A stretch of DNA of 64,000 bases, taken from positions 62,001-126,000 of the forward strand of contig NZ_JBGCBZ010000005.1 of NCBI RefSeq assembly GCF_041262585.1, given 5' to 3'. The stretch's first letter is position 1. The number at the start of each line of letters is the position of its first letter. The position numbers and the translations under genes were made by a program. Shown here piece by piece: positions 19,433 to 27,579 of the stretch. Source of the DNA: JAOEGB01 sp041262585. GTDB lineage: Bacteria > Actinomycetota > Actinomycetes > Streptosporangiales > Streptosporangiaceae. A model generated the notes under the pieces. It was not told the DNA's origin. It did no database searches and worked only from the letters and a program-made list of their open reading frames with translations.

Positions 19433-20806
19433 GTGGATCCACGTGACGAGGTCGTCGAGCTGTTCCAGCGGGTGGCGCGGACCGTGCCGGCGTACGCCGA
19501 GTTCCTCAGGGCTCACGACGTCGATCCGGGCACGATCCGGACCTTTGACGACTTCGCCGGCCTGCCGCTGACCACCAAGGACACCTACACCCGCCGGTAC
19601 GCGCTGCCCGGCCTGTGCCGCGACGGAAGGATCGGCGACATGATCGCCGTCTCGTCCGGATCCACCGGGGAGCCGTCGTTCTGGCCCCGCTCGGCCGCCG
19701 ACGAGATCGTCATCGCCGAGCGGTTCGCGCAGGTCTTCGACGCCTTCGGCGCACGCGAGCGCCGGACCCTGGCCGTGGTGTGCTTCGCCCTCGGCACCTG
19801 GGTCGGCGGGCTGTTCACCCTGGCCTGCTGCCGCCACCTCGCCGCCCGTGGATACCCCGTCACCGCCGTGGCGCCGGGCAACAACCCGGCGGAGATCCAG
19901 CGGGTCGTCCCCCAGCTCGCGCCGCATTTCGATCAGGTGGTCCTGCTCGGCTACCCGCCGTTCCTCAAGGACGTCGTCGACGCCGGCGGCGTCCCCTGGG
20001 CGTCCTACGACGTCAAGCTCGTCATGGCCGGAGAGGTCTTCAGCGAGGAGTGGCGCGGCCTGATGGCGCGGCGCACCGGGATGACCGACCCCCGCTTCGC
20101 CACCGCCTCGCTGTACGGCACGGCCGACGCGGGTGTCCTCGGAAACGAGACCCCGCTGTCCATCGACATCCGCCGATTCCTCGCCGGGCGTCCGGACGTC
20201 GCGAGGGAACTGTTCGGCGACCCTCGTCTGCCCACCCTGGTGCAGTACGACCCGAGGGTCCGCTTCTTCGAGGAAGTCGACGGCACGCTGCTGTTCACCG
20301 GGGACAACGGCGTGCCGCTCATCCGCTACCACATCGCCGACGAGGGCGGCGTGACGAGCCACGATGACATGCTGGCCTTCCTCGCCGGCCACGGCTTCCG
20401 TCCGTCGGTGGAGGGCCCGGACCTGCCGTTCGTCCACGTCTTCGGCCGCAGCCACTTCACCGTGTCCTACTACGGCGCCAACGTCTATCCGGAGAACGTC
20501 TCGGTCGGACTGGAGCAGCCGTCGGTGAGCGACTCGGTGACCGGCAAGTTCGTCCTGGAGGTCACCGAGGACGCCGACCGCGACCGCCGTCTCCAGATCA
20601 CCGTGGAACTGGCCCCGGGAACGACCGCCTCACCCGAGCTGGCGGAGCGGATCGGCGAGTCCGTCGTCACCCATCTGCTCCGGCTGAACAGCGAGTTCGC
20701 CAACTACGTCCCGCCGGCCAAGCAGCGGCCCGTCGTGCGGCTCAAGAACACCGGCGACCCCCAGCACTTCCCGCCCGGCGTCAAGCACCGCTACACCCGA
20801 CCCTGA
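19433..20806 (+). CDS. Adenylate-forming enzyme, phenylacetate-CoA ligase (PaaK) type
   Basis: A 457-residue member of the PaaK branch of acyl-adenylating enzymes. The ATP-binding P-loop is SSGSTGEPSFWPR near residue 75, LYGTADAG near residue 225 matches the second core motif, and GDNGVPLIRYHIAD contains the Asp and Arg that contact ATP ribose. The gene is a single unit: no ring-hydroxylating paa genes lie nearby, so phenylacetate is not assured and another aryl or short acid is possible. TAGGGT at 19421-19426 ends 6 nt before the GTG, again suggesting a leaderless mRNA. A weak 56-codon frame upstream (19229-19399) was not called. Confidence 0.85.
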   Translation: MDPRDEVVELFQRVARTVPAYAEFLRAHDVDPGTIRTFDDFAGLPLTTKDTYTRRYALPGLCRDGRIGDMIAVSSGSTGEPSFWPRSAADEIVIAERFAQVFDAFGARERRTLAVVCFALGTWVGGLFTLACCRHLAARGYPVTAVAPGNNPAEIQRVVPQLAPHFDQVVLLGYPPFLKDVVDAGGVPWASYDVKLVMAGEVFSEEWRGLMARRTGMTDPRFATASLYGTADAGVLGNETPLSIDIRRFLAGRPDVARELFGDPRLPTLVQYDPRVRFFEEVDGTLLFTGDNGVPLIRYHIADEGGVTSHDDMLAFLAGHGFRPSVEGPDLPFVHVFGRSHFTVSYYGANVYPENVSVGLEQPSVSDSVTGKFVLEVTEDADRDRRLQITVELAPGTTASPELAERIGESVVTHLLRLNSEFANYVPPAKQRPVVRLKNTGDPQHFPPGVKHRYTRP

Positions 20807-20823
20807 CCGTCAGCCGATCGGCG

Positions 20824-21249
20824 TCAACGGATCAGTTCGAATGGATTCACCACGGAAACCCCTGTGCCGGCGAAGTCCTTGACGTTCCGGCTGACCAGGG
20901 TCCAGCCGTTCACTCTGGCCGTCGCGGCGAGGAGACCGTCCACCGTCGGCAGCGTGCGTATCGCGTTCAGCCGCCCCCATTCCTCAGTGACCTCGGAGGT
21001 GACAGGGATGATCCGATCACGAAACCGCCGATGAAGGCCATAGAGCCAGCGTTCCAGCGCCGTCGCTTGCGCGGGATCACTGCGCCTGCGGAGTTCTACT
21101 CCCCAGCGGATCTCGCCGACGGTCAGGCTGCTGAGATAGAGCAACGGCCCGTGGGCCGCGCCGATCCAGTCCTTGACCTGGGCGCTCCCATTTCGCTTTC
21201 GCGTTTCGGAAACCACGTTCGTGTCGAGCAGCCTGGACCTGCCACCCAC
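20824..21249 (-). CDS. PIN-domain ribonuclease toxin (VapC type)
   Basis: A 141-residue PIN nuclease. The four acidic metal-binding residues are Asp9 in LLDTNVVSE, Glu46 in VGEIRWG, Asp104 in PTVDGLLAATA and Asp125 in RNVKDFAG. Such proteins are usually toxins that cut RNA and are held in check by a VapB antitoxin encoded just upstream. Here no VapB-like frame is seen between its start and the divergent polymerase gene about 107 bp away, so it is an orphan or its antitoxin lies elsewhere. It converges with the PaaK-like gene, leaving 17 bp between them. Confidence 0.88.
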   Translation of the reverse strand: MGGRSRLLDTNVVSETRKRNGSAQVKDWIGAAHGPLLYLSSLTVGEIRWGVELRRRSDPAQATALERWLYGLHRRFRDRIIPVTSEVTEEWGRLNAIRTLPTVDGLLAATARVNGWTLVSRNVKDFAGTGVSVVNPFELIR

Positions 21250-21275
21250 TCATGGCATGGTCTCCTGTCCAGCCT

Positions 21276-21300
21276 GTCTAGATCCATCGTAGCCGTCTAG
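21276..21300. promoter_or_regulatory. Direct repeat with CTAG cores upstream of the PIN toxin
   Basis: AGCCTGTCTAG and AGCCGTCTAG end in identical GTCTAG units at 21276-21281 and 21295-21300, 19 bp apart, i.e. on the same helix face within two turns. They lie in the 107-bp space between the PIN toxin and the polymerase gene and may be an operator. CTAG is a rare tetramer in bacterial DNA, which makes the repeat stand out. Confidence 0.4.
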
Positions 21301-21356
21301 CAGGTCCACATGCTGTGACGGGCGTAGTGTCAGTGGCAGGCCGTACGCTGATTCGC

Positions 21357-23045
21357 ATGGGACGGGCGAATGATGAGGCCGCGGCGGCGCTGGAGGAGTA
21401 CGCGGATCTGTTCGCGCTGACGGGCGGCGACGCGTTCCGCGTGCGGAGCTACCAGAAGGCGGCCAAGGCGATCGCGGGGTTCCCCGACGACCTCCGGCAG
21501 ACCGACGTCCGGAAGATCCCCGGCGTGGGCGAGGCGATCGCCAAGAAGGTCGAGGAGTTCCTGGCCAGAGGGAGCTTCCGCCAGCTCGACGACCTGCGCG
21601 GCCGGGTGCCCGAAGGCGTGCGCAGGCTGACCAGGATCCCCACGCTCGGCCCCAAGAAGGCGCTGTTCCTGTTCCAGGAGCTCGGCATCGACTCCCCCGT
21701 GGCCCTCGCCGAGGCGATCAGGGCGGGGCGGCTGTCGGGCCTCAAGGGGTTCGGAGCGAGGACCGAGGAGAACCTCCTCAAGGGCATCGAGCAGATGGAG
21801 CAGTCGGGGCGGCGCGTGCACCTCGGCGTGGCGATGGACCTCGCCGAGCGCGTCATCGCCTCGCTGCCCGCCGACAAGATCGCGTACGCCGGGTCGCTGC
21901 GCAGGATGCGCGAGACGATCGGCGACATCGACATCCTCGCCGTCGGCCCGGTCGAGCTGATGGAGATCTTCGTCGGCCAGCCGTACGTCGCGGAGGTCAT
22001 CGCGCGGGGCGAGCGGAAGACGTCGGTGCGGACCGACCGAGGCATGCAGGTCGACCTGCGCGTGGTCCCCGCCGAGTCGTGGGGCGCGGCGCTCGTCTAC
22101 TTCACCGGCAGCAAGGAGCACAACGTCCGCATCAGGGAGATGGCGGTCAAGAAGGGCTGGAAGCTGTCGGAGTACGGCCTGTTCGACGGCGACGACCGGG
22201 TCATCGCCGCCCAGAGCGAAGAGGACATCTACCACGCGCTGGGCATGGCGTGGGTGCCGCCGGCGCTCCGGGAGGACGGCGGCGAGGTCCGGGCCGCTCT
22301 GCGCGACGAGCTGCCCCGCCTGATCGAGCTCGGCGACATCAAGGGTGACCTGCACACGCACACCGACCTGACCGACGGGATCGCGTCGCTGGAGGATATG
22401 GTCGCCGCCGCCGCGCGGCGCGGCTACTCCTACTACGCGGTGACGGACCACGCGCCCGACCTGGCCATGCAGCGGATGACGCTGGAGAAGGCCCTGGAGC
22501 AGCGCGGACAGCTCGCCGATCTTCAGGCGAAATATCCGGACATGCGGTTGCTGCACGGCACCGAGCTCAACATCGCCCCCGACGGCGCCGTGGACTGGCC
22601 CGGGGACGTGCTGCGAGGCTTCGACGTCTGCGTCGCCTCGGTCCACTCGCACTTCACGCAGTCGCGAGACGAGATGACGCGCCGATTCATCGCGGCCTGC
22701 GAGAACCCGGACGTCCACATCATCGGCCATCCGACCACCCGCAAGATCGGCAAGCGGCCGCCCGTCGACGCCGACTGGGACGCGGTCTTCCGCGCCGCCG
22801 GCCGCACCGGCACCATCATGGAGATCGACTCCTATCCCGACCGCGCCGACCTGCCGTCCGATCTCGTACGGCTCGCGCGCCACCACGGCGTGAAGTTCTC
22901 GATCGACAGCGACTCGCACGCCATCCCGCACCTGGCCCACCAGAGGTTCGGCGTGGGCATCGCGCAGCGGGCGTGGCTCACGACAGACGATGTCGTCAAC
23001 ACCTGGCCCCTCGACCGCCTCCTCGCCTTCCTCCGCAGGTCATAA
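21357..23045 (+). CDS. polX: DNA polymerase/3'-5' exonuclease PolX (PHP domain)
   Basis: A 562-residue family X polymerase of the bacterial PolX type, expected to act in gap-filling DNA repair. An N-terminal helix-hairpin-helix region (IPGVGEAIAKKVEEF and IPTLGPKKALFLFQEL) is followed by the nucleotidyltransferase active site GDIDIL, with Asp190 and Asp192. The C-terminal PHP nuclease begins HTHTDLTDG (His333, His335) and continues with VTDHAPDL, VHSHFTQS and SIDSDSHA. I chose ATG 21357 over the frame's 14-residue extension; TACGCT at 21344-21349 ends 7 nt upstream, so the mRNA may be leaderless. Length is normal for the family. Confidence 0.93.
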   Translation: MGRANDEAAAALEEYADLFALTGGDAFRVRSYQKAAKAIAGFPDDLRQTDVRKIPGVGEAIAKKVEEFLARGSFRQLDDLRGRVPEGVRRLTRIPTLGPKKALFLFQELGIDSPVALAEAIRAGRLSGLKGFGARTEENLLKGIEQMEQSGRRVHLGVAMDLAERVIASLPADKIAYAGSLRRMRETIGDIDILAVGPVELMEIFVGQPYVAEVIARGERKTSVRTDRGMQVDLRVVPAESWGAALVYFTGSKEHNVRIREMAVKKGWKLSEYGLFDGDDRVIAAQSEEDIYHALGMAWVPPALREDGGEVRAALRDELPRLIELGDIKGDLHTHTDLTDGIASLEDMVAAAARRGYSYYAVTDHAPDLAMQRMTLEKALEQRGQLADLQAKYPDMRLLHGTELNIAPDGAVDWPGDVLRGFDVCVASVHSHFTQSRDEMTRRFIAACENPDVHIIGHPTTRKIGKRPPVDADWDAVFRAAGRTGTIMEIDSYPDRADLPSDLVRLARHHGVKFSIDSDSHAIPHLAHQRFGVGIAQRAWLTTDDVVNTWPLDRLLAFLRRS

Positions 23046-23167
23046 CCGAGCCCTCTCAGCGGGGCACCACCAAACCGGTCCTGCGGGCCCGCCGAAACCC
23101 GCCGGCCTACCGTGTCGTCGATCTTCGGGGGTACTCTGCCTGCTCCCCCCGAGATCGATGAGGCATC

Positions 23168-24109
23168 GTGCTCTGCACCCACTGTGGCCGGGACACCGTT
23201 CCCGGCTGGACCGCCTGCCCCGTCTGTGACGCGTCACCCCCGGAGCCCGCTCGCGCTCCGGCCGTCCTTCCGCCTCCGGCCGTCCTTCCGCCTCCGGCCG
23301 TCGCGGAGGCGCCACCCCGCCCGCGCAGGATCGCCGACCGGGTCGTCTCCGTGTCGATGCTCGTCGTCCTCGGCCTTCAAATCGCCGGGCAGTCGATGCT
23401 GGCTCCGGTGACGCAGTTCGGACCTTTCGATCTCGCCGTTTTGGCGCTGTCCATGGCCCCCATTGTCATCGCCGCAGTGCTGCTCCAGTTCAGGCGGACC
23501 GCCGCGGCGGGTACAGGCCTCTTCCTCGGCCCCTACGCCGTCGGGCTCTTCGTGAGCGCCCTGCTGTACCTCGGGCCGCCTTCTCCCGTGGCTGTGAACG
23601 AGCTCACTCCATTTCAGTTGGCCGGGGCGATCGGGCGTGTGACGCTCGTCCTCGGGGTTGTCGCGTGGCATCGGCAAGGGCGCTTCGCTCAGGTGAAGGG
23701 CCGTCACCGCACGATCGCCGCCGGTGCGCTGCCGCTGGTCTACCTCGCCGCCGACTGGCTTCCGTGGGTACGCATCCCGGTTACAGGACTGGACGGCCCC
23801 GGATTCCTGGACTGCTGCGTGATGTTCCGCTACGAGCAGGACGTGTACCAGGACTTCGCAGATCTCGCCATTGCTGTCGGGGCCGTTGTGGTGCTCGCGG
23901 TCGCGGGGGGATTCGCGTCTCGGGGGGTCGCCGGCGGGCTGGCGATGGGGGCGGCGGCGGAATTCCCCCGGTCGCTGCTCATCCCCCTCAGCGGCGGACC
24001 GATCCTGCTGCCCGGTTACTGGCTCGCCGTGGGCGCTGTGGCGGCGATGTTCGTGTACGGGTTCCTCCTGTTCACCCGGGGGCGGTCATCCAGTGAGGCC
24101 CCGTCGTAG
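23168..24109 (+). CDS. Zinc-ribbon membrane protein, unknown function
   Basis: A 313-residue protein that starts with a short zinc ribbon (CTHCGRD and CPVCDAS, two CxxC pairs within the first 21 residues), then a Pro/Ala-rich linker, then roughly eight hydrophobic segments. The linker is encoded by an 18-bp tandem repeat (23256-23302, about 2.6 copies, PPPAVL). GTG 23168 has GAGG upstream. This layout is common for uncharacterised actinobacterial membrane proteins. No neighbour suggests a role; the molybdoenzyme downstream may share its direction by chance. Confidence 0.75.
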   Translation: MLCTHCGRDTVPGWTACPVCDASPPEPARAPAVLPPPAVLPPPAVAEAPPRPRRIADRVVSVSMLVVLGLQIAGQSMLAPVTQFGPFDLAVLALSMAPIVIAAVLLQFRRTAAAGTGLFLGPYAVGLFVSALLYLGPPSPVAVNELTPFQLAGAIGRVTLVLGVVAWHRQGRFAQVKGRHRTIAAGALPLVYLAADWLPWVRIPVTGLDGPGFLDCCVMFRYEQDVYQDFADLAIAVGAVVVLAVAGGFASRGVAGGLAMGAAAEFPRSLLIPLSGGPILLPGYWLAVGAVAAMFVYGFLLFTRGRSSSEAPS

Positions 24110-24171
24110 CGCTGTGCACCTCACCCGCTATTAAATGGTTTCCTAGTAGGTAATACCGGGAGGTGGTCCGC

Positions 24172-25290
24172 GTGGACACGAGCAGGCACGTCCTCTGTAC
24201 CTTGGGGGACATCACCCCTCTCGCCGAGGGCGCGCTGTCCCCCATAGTCAAACCTCTGCCCCCGGAGCTGTTCGTGGTGCACGGGTCCTGCGCCGAGACC
24301 CGCTGGGAGGCCATGCGGGGCCAGAGCTACCACGTCCCCAACGACCGGTTCTTCGTCCGCAACCACACCTGCACACCCCTCATCGACGCCTCGACCTGGC
24401 GGCTGCGCCTGCACGGCACGGGCCTGCGCGCTCCCCGCTCCTTCACCTACGACGACCTGCTCGCCCTCCCCGCGACGACCCTCGAGTGCGCGATCGAGTG
24501 CGCGGGCAACGGGCGGTCGTTCTTCGCGTCCCAGCAGGGGCGCCGCGCGTCCGGCACGCCCTGGCGGCTCGGCGGCATCGGCGTCGCCCGCTGGCGCGGC
24601 GTGCCGCTGTCCACCCTCCTGGACCTCGCCGGGATCTCCGGCGACGCCGTGGACGTCCTCCCCACCGGCCTCGACCCCGAATACGTGGACAACGGCGTGA
24701 ACCTCGGCCACGTCCGCCGCCCGATCCCCGTCGCGAAGGCCCTCGACGACGTGCTGGTCGCCTACGAGATGAACGGCGAGCCGCTGCCGCCCGACCATGG
24801 CTTCCCCGCCCGCCTCGTGGTCCCCGGCTGGATCGGGATCGCGTCCATCAAGTGGCTGGGCGACATCGAGGTCTCCACGGCGCCGCTGCCCTCCCCCTGG
24901 AGCACGGAGACTTACCGTCTGGGCAGCGAGCCGCTGACGACTCAGGTGGTCAAAAGCGCCTTCGAGCTTCCCTGGAACGCGACATTCCAGGCGGGCCGGG
25001 CGCACGTCCTGTACGGCAGGTCCTGGTCGGGCACCGGCCGGATCGTCCGGGTGGAGGTCAGCACCGACCACGGCAGGTCGTGGCGGCCCGCCCGCATCCG
25101 GCAGGACGGCCCCGCCGGCGGCTGGGCGCTGTGGGAGGTCGAGTGGTCGCCCGCCGAGGCCGGGCCGTACGCGCTGAGGGCCAGGGCCGTCGACGACACC
25201 GGCGCAGATCAGCCTTTGCGCACGCCGTACAACACCATGGGTTATCTCTTCGGCGGGATCGTCGATCATCCCGTTACCGTCGTGCCCTGA
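24172..25290 (+). CDS. Sulfite oxidase-type molybdopterin oxidoreductase
   Basis: A 372-residue enzyme of the sulfite oxidase/YedY superfamily. The Moco domain contains IECAGNGRSFF, whose Cys (residue 110) is the expected molybdenum ligand, and VVPGWIGIASIKWLGDIEVS. The C-terminal immunoglobulin-like dimerisation domain follows (RIVRVEVSTDHGRSWRPA). There is no signal peptide and no haem domain, so electrons must pass to a separate partner, and the substrate may be sulfite or another oxyanion. I chose GTG 24172 because GGGAGG lies 8 nt upstream; GTG 24163 overlaps that site. Confidence 0.88.
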   Translation: MDTSRHVLCTLGDITPLAEGALSPIVKPLPPELFVVHGSCAETRWEAMRGQSYHVPNDRFFVRNHTCTPLIDASTWRLRLHGTGLRAPRSFTYDDLLALPATTLECAIECAGNGRSFFASQQGRRASGTPWRLGGIGVARWRGVPLSTLLDLAGISGDAVDVLPTGLDPEYVDNGVNLGHVRRPIPVAKALDDVLVAYEMNGEPLPPDHGFPARLVVPGWIGIASIKWLGDIEVSTAPLPSPWSTETYRLGSEPLTTQVVKSAFELPWNATFQAGRAHVLYGRSWSGTGRIVRVEVSTDHGRSWRPARIRQDGPAGGWALWEVEWSPAEAGPYALRARAVDDTGADQPLRTPYNTMGYLFGGIVDHPVTVVP

Positions 25291-25452
25291 GCGGGAATGT
25301 CCTCCGGCAGTCAGCTGGGCGGGCGTTTCGCGGACAGGTGTGAGCGGGGCCGTGTCGTGCTGAAGGAACCTTCCGGAGATTCCCGCGAAATGTCCCGGTA
25401 ACTCTGTGCCGTGATGATGGTTACACTCCGGAGCTAGCAAGGGGGGACGGCC

Positions 25453-26943
25453 ATGCGCCAGCTGACGGCACTCGACGCGCAATTCCTCGGTGTCGAGTCG
25501 GCCACGACGGCGGCCCACGTCGCCGGGGTGGCGATCCTCGACCCGGCCTCGGCTCCGTCCGGCACCGTGACCCGCCAGTGCCTGATCAACCTGCTGCGCG
25601 AGCGCATCCACCTTGCCCCTCCCCTGCGGATGCGGCTGGCGGGGCTGCCGTTCGGCCTCGACCGGCCGTACTGGGTGGACGACCTCGATATCGACCTCGA
25701 CCATCACGTGCGCGAGGCGACCCTTCCGGCTCCCGGCGACGAGCGGCAACTCGCCGCGCACGTGGCGCGGATCCACGCGCGGCGGCTCGACCGGACGCGC
25801 CCCCTCTGGGAGATGCACCTGATCCACGGCCTCGCGAACGGCCGGGTCGCCCTCTACGCCAAGGTCCACCACTGCGCCATCGACGGCGTGTCCGGATCGG
25901 AGATCCTCACCTCGCTCTTCGACCCCTCCCCCGAGCCGCGCTTGGTGGAGGCCACGGCGGAGATCACGCGCGAGCGCGGGCCGGGCCTGCTGCCGATGCT
26001 CGCGGGAGCGGTCACCCGGTCGGTCGCCCAGCCCGTCCAGACGCTGCGCTCGATGGCCCGCGCCGCCGCCGACCTCGACGCGATGCCGGTCGTCTCGGCC
26101 CTGCCGGGCGCCCGTCTCGTGGCCGGGCTGACCCGCCGTATGGGCGGCGACTCCCGGCCGCTGCCCGCGCTGCCGTCGATCATCGCGCCGCGGACACCGT
26201 TCAACGGGCCGGTCTCGGGCGAGCGGGTCTTCTCCTTCGGGTCCATCCCGATGAGCGAGGTCAAAAGCGTCGCCCGAGCCTTCGGGATGAGCCGCAACGA
26301 TGTCGTCATGACCCTGTGCTCCTCGGCGCTGCGCCGCTGGCTGACGGCGCATGACGCGCTGCCCGGCCGTCCCCTCGTCGCGGCGGTCCCCGTCGCGGTC
26401 CGTACGGCGGGCGGGGGCGGCGGGATCGGCAACCAGATATCGGCCATGATCACTCCGATGGCGACCGACGTGGCCTGCCCGAGGGAGCGGCTGACGGTCG
26501 TCCGCTCGACCATGGCGGCCGCGAAGCGGCGCTTCGCGGTCTCCCGCAGGACCTGGATGAGCGACGTGTGCGCGATGTTCCCCTCGGCCTTCTCCGCGCT
26601 GGCGACGCCGGCGCTGTTCCGCCTGGCGGGCCTGGCCGGGGCGGGGGTCAACCTGATCGTCTCGAACGTGCCCGGCCCGCCCGTCCCGCTGTACATGTGC
26701 GGCGCGCGGATGCTGTCCTACCACCCGATGTCCGTCGTGACCGACCTGACGGGCGGCATCAGCATCACGTGCGTGTCCTACGACGGGCGGCTCGACTTCG
26801 GCATCGTCGCCTGCCCCTCGCGGGTGCCGGACGTGTGGAGCGTCATCGGTCACCTCCATGAGGCGATGGAGGAGCTGACCGCGCTCGTCGAGCACGAGGA
26901 CGAGGACGAGAGCGCCGACGCTCCCATTAAGGTTCCCGCCTAA
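25453..26943 (+). CDS. Wax ester synthase/diacylglycerol acyltransferase (WS/DGAT)
   Basis: A 496-residue acyltransferase of the bacterial WS/DGAT family that makes triacylglycerol or wax esters from acyl-CoA. The catalytic HHxxxDG motif is HHCAIDG at residues 139-145. Other family blocks are visible: LTALDAQFL at the N-terminus, NDVVMTLCSSALR, and NLIVSNVPGPPVPLYMCGA near the C-terminus. A strong ribosome-binding site precedes the ATG. Its stop codon overlaps that of the convergent TetR gene by 4 nt (CTAA). Such enzymes support storage lipid formation in actinomycetes; this one has no other lipid gene beside it. Confidence 0.93.
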   Translation: MRQLTALDAQFLGVESATTAAHVAGVAILDPASAPSGTVTRQCLINLLRERIHLAPPLRMRLAGLPFGLDRPYWVDDLDIDLDHHVREATLPAPGDERQLAAHVARIHARRLDRTRPLWEMHLIHGLANGRVALYAKVHHCAIDGVSGSEILTSLFDPSPEPRLVEATAEITRERGPGLLPMLAGAVTRSVAQPVQTLRSMARAAADLDAMPVVSALPGARLVAGLTRRMGGDSRPLPALPSIIAPRTPFNGPVSGERVFSFGSIPMSEVKSVARAFGMSRNDVVMTLCSSALRRWLTAHDALPGRPLVAAVPVAVRTAGGGGGIGNQISAMITPMATDVACPRERLTVVRSTMAAAKRRFAVSRRTWMSDVCAMFPSAFSALATPALFRLAGLAGAGVNLIVSNVPGPPVPLYMCGARMLSYHPMSVVTDLTGGISITCVSYDGRLDFGIVACPSRVPDVWSVIGHLHEAMEELTALVEHEDEDESADAPIKVPA

Positions 26944-27512
26944 CCGAGCGCGTGGGCGATCAGCTCGGCGACCGCGTCGGGGTCGATGTGGTGGCCGGTG
27001 AGCAGGCACAGGCTCTCCTGGTAGAGGAGAACGGCGGCGAACGTGGCCGCCGCGGCCTCCAGCCGCGCCGCGTCGCCACGGCTGCCCGGCAGGGCCAGCT
27101 CCAGCGCGAACCTGGCCCGCCGGATGATCTCGCTATTGAGGCGGCCCAGCCGCTCCCGGACCGAGCGGTGGGTGTCGGCCTCCCGGAACAGGATGCGCCG
27201 CATCGCCGGAGAGGCCCGGAGCGGGAGCATCTGCGCCAGCTTCGACAGCGTGCCCGCGGCGTCGCCCGGCACGGCCTCGACGTCCTCCTCGGTCACGACC
27301 GTCCGCTCGTCGACCAGCGAGATCAGCACGTCGATCTTGCGGGGGAAGTAGTGGAAGACCAGGCCCTTCGGAACGCCGGCCAGCTCGGCGATCCTCGCGG
27401 TCGGCGTCGCGTCGTACCCGCCGCCCGCGAACAGCTCCTCGGCCGCGTCGAGGATCCGGGTCCGCGCGTCGCCGTCCGGCAACCTCCTGTTCACGGGCAC
27501 GACGATAGCCAT
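26940..27512 (-). CDS. TetR-family transcriptional regulator
   Basis: A 190-residue regulator with an N-terminal TetR helix-turn-helix (ILDAAEELFAGGGYDATPTA, then LAGVPKGLVFHYFPRKIDVL) and a helical ligand-binding domain. I chose ATG 27512; the frame stays open to 27551 and GTG codons lie at the following residues, so the start is approximate. It converges with the WS/DGAT gene and lies downstream of the acetate-type symporter, from which a hairpin separates it. It could regulate either neighbour, most plausibly a lipid or acyl-CoA linked function. Confidence 0.88.
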   Translation of the reverse strand: MAIVVPVNRRLPDGDARTRILDAAEELFAGGGYDATPTARIAELAGVPKGLVFHYFPRKIDVLISLVDERTVVTEEDVEAVPGDAAGTLSKLAQMLPLRASPAMRRILFREADTHRSVRERLGRLNSEIIRRARFALELALPGSRGDAARLEAAAATFAAVLLYQESLCLLTGHHIDPDAVAELIAHALG

Positions 27513-27520
27513 ACCTGGCA

Positions 27521-27566
27521 CCCCCACACCATGACGCCACGGACAGGGCACCCTTCGGTGTGGGGG
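27521..27566 (-). terminator. Hairpin between symporter gene and TetR gene
   Basis: CCCCCACACC (27521-27530) and GGTGTGGGGG (27557-27566) form a perfect 10-bp stem around a 26-nt loop. It follows the stop of the symporter gene on the minus strand and probably terminates that operon before the TetR gene. Confidence 0.5.
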
Positions 27567-27579
27567 CTTGCGGCAGGAA

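Noticed and set aside
21250..21300. VapB-type antitoxin upstream of the PIN toxin
   Set aside because: No minus-strand frame with a start, ribosome-binding site and AbrB or RHH-like sequence fits in the space before the divergent polymerase gene.
24121..27009. Very long minus-strand frame opposite the molybdoenzyme and WS/DGAT genes
   Set aside because: The composition is that of an antisense shadow (Arg, His, Gly, Asp rich, no motif). The plus-strand genes have clear families and ribosome-binding sites.
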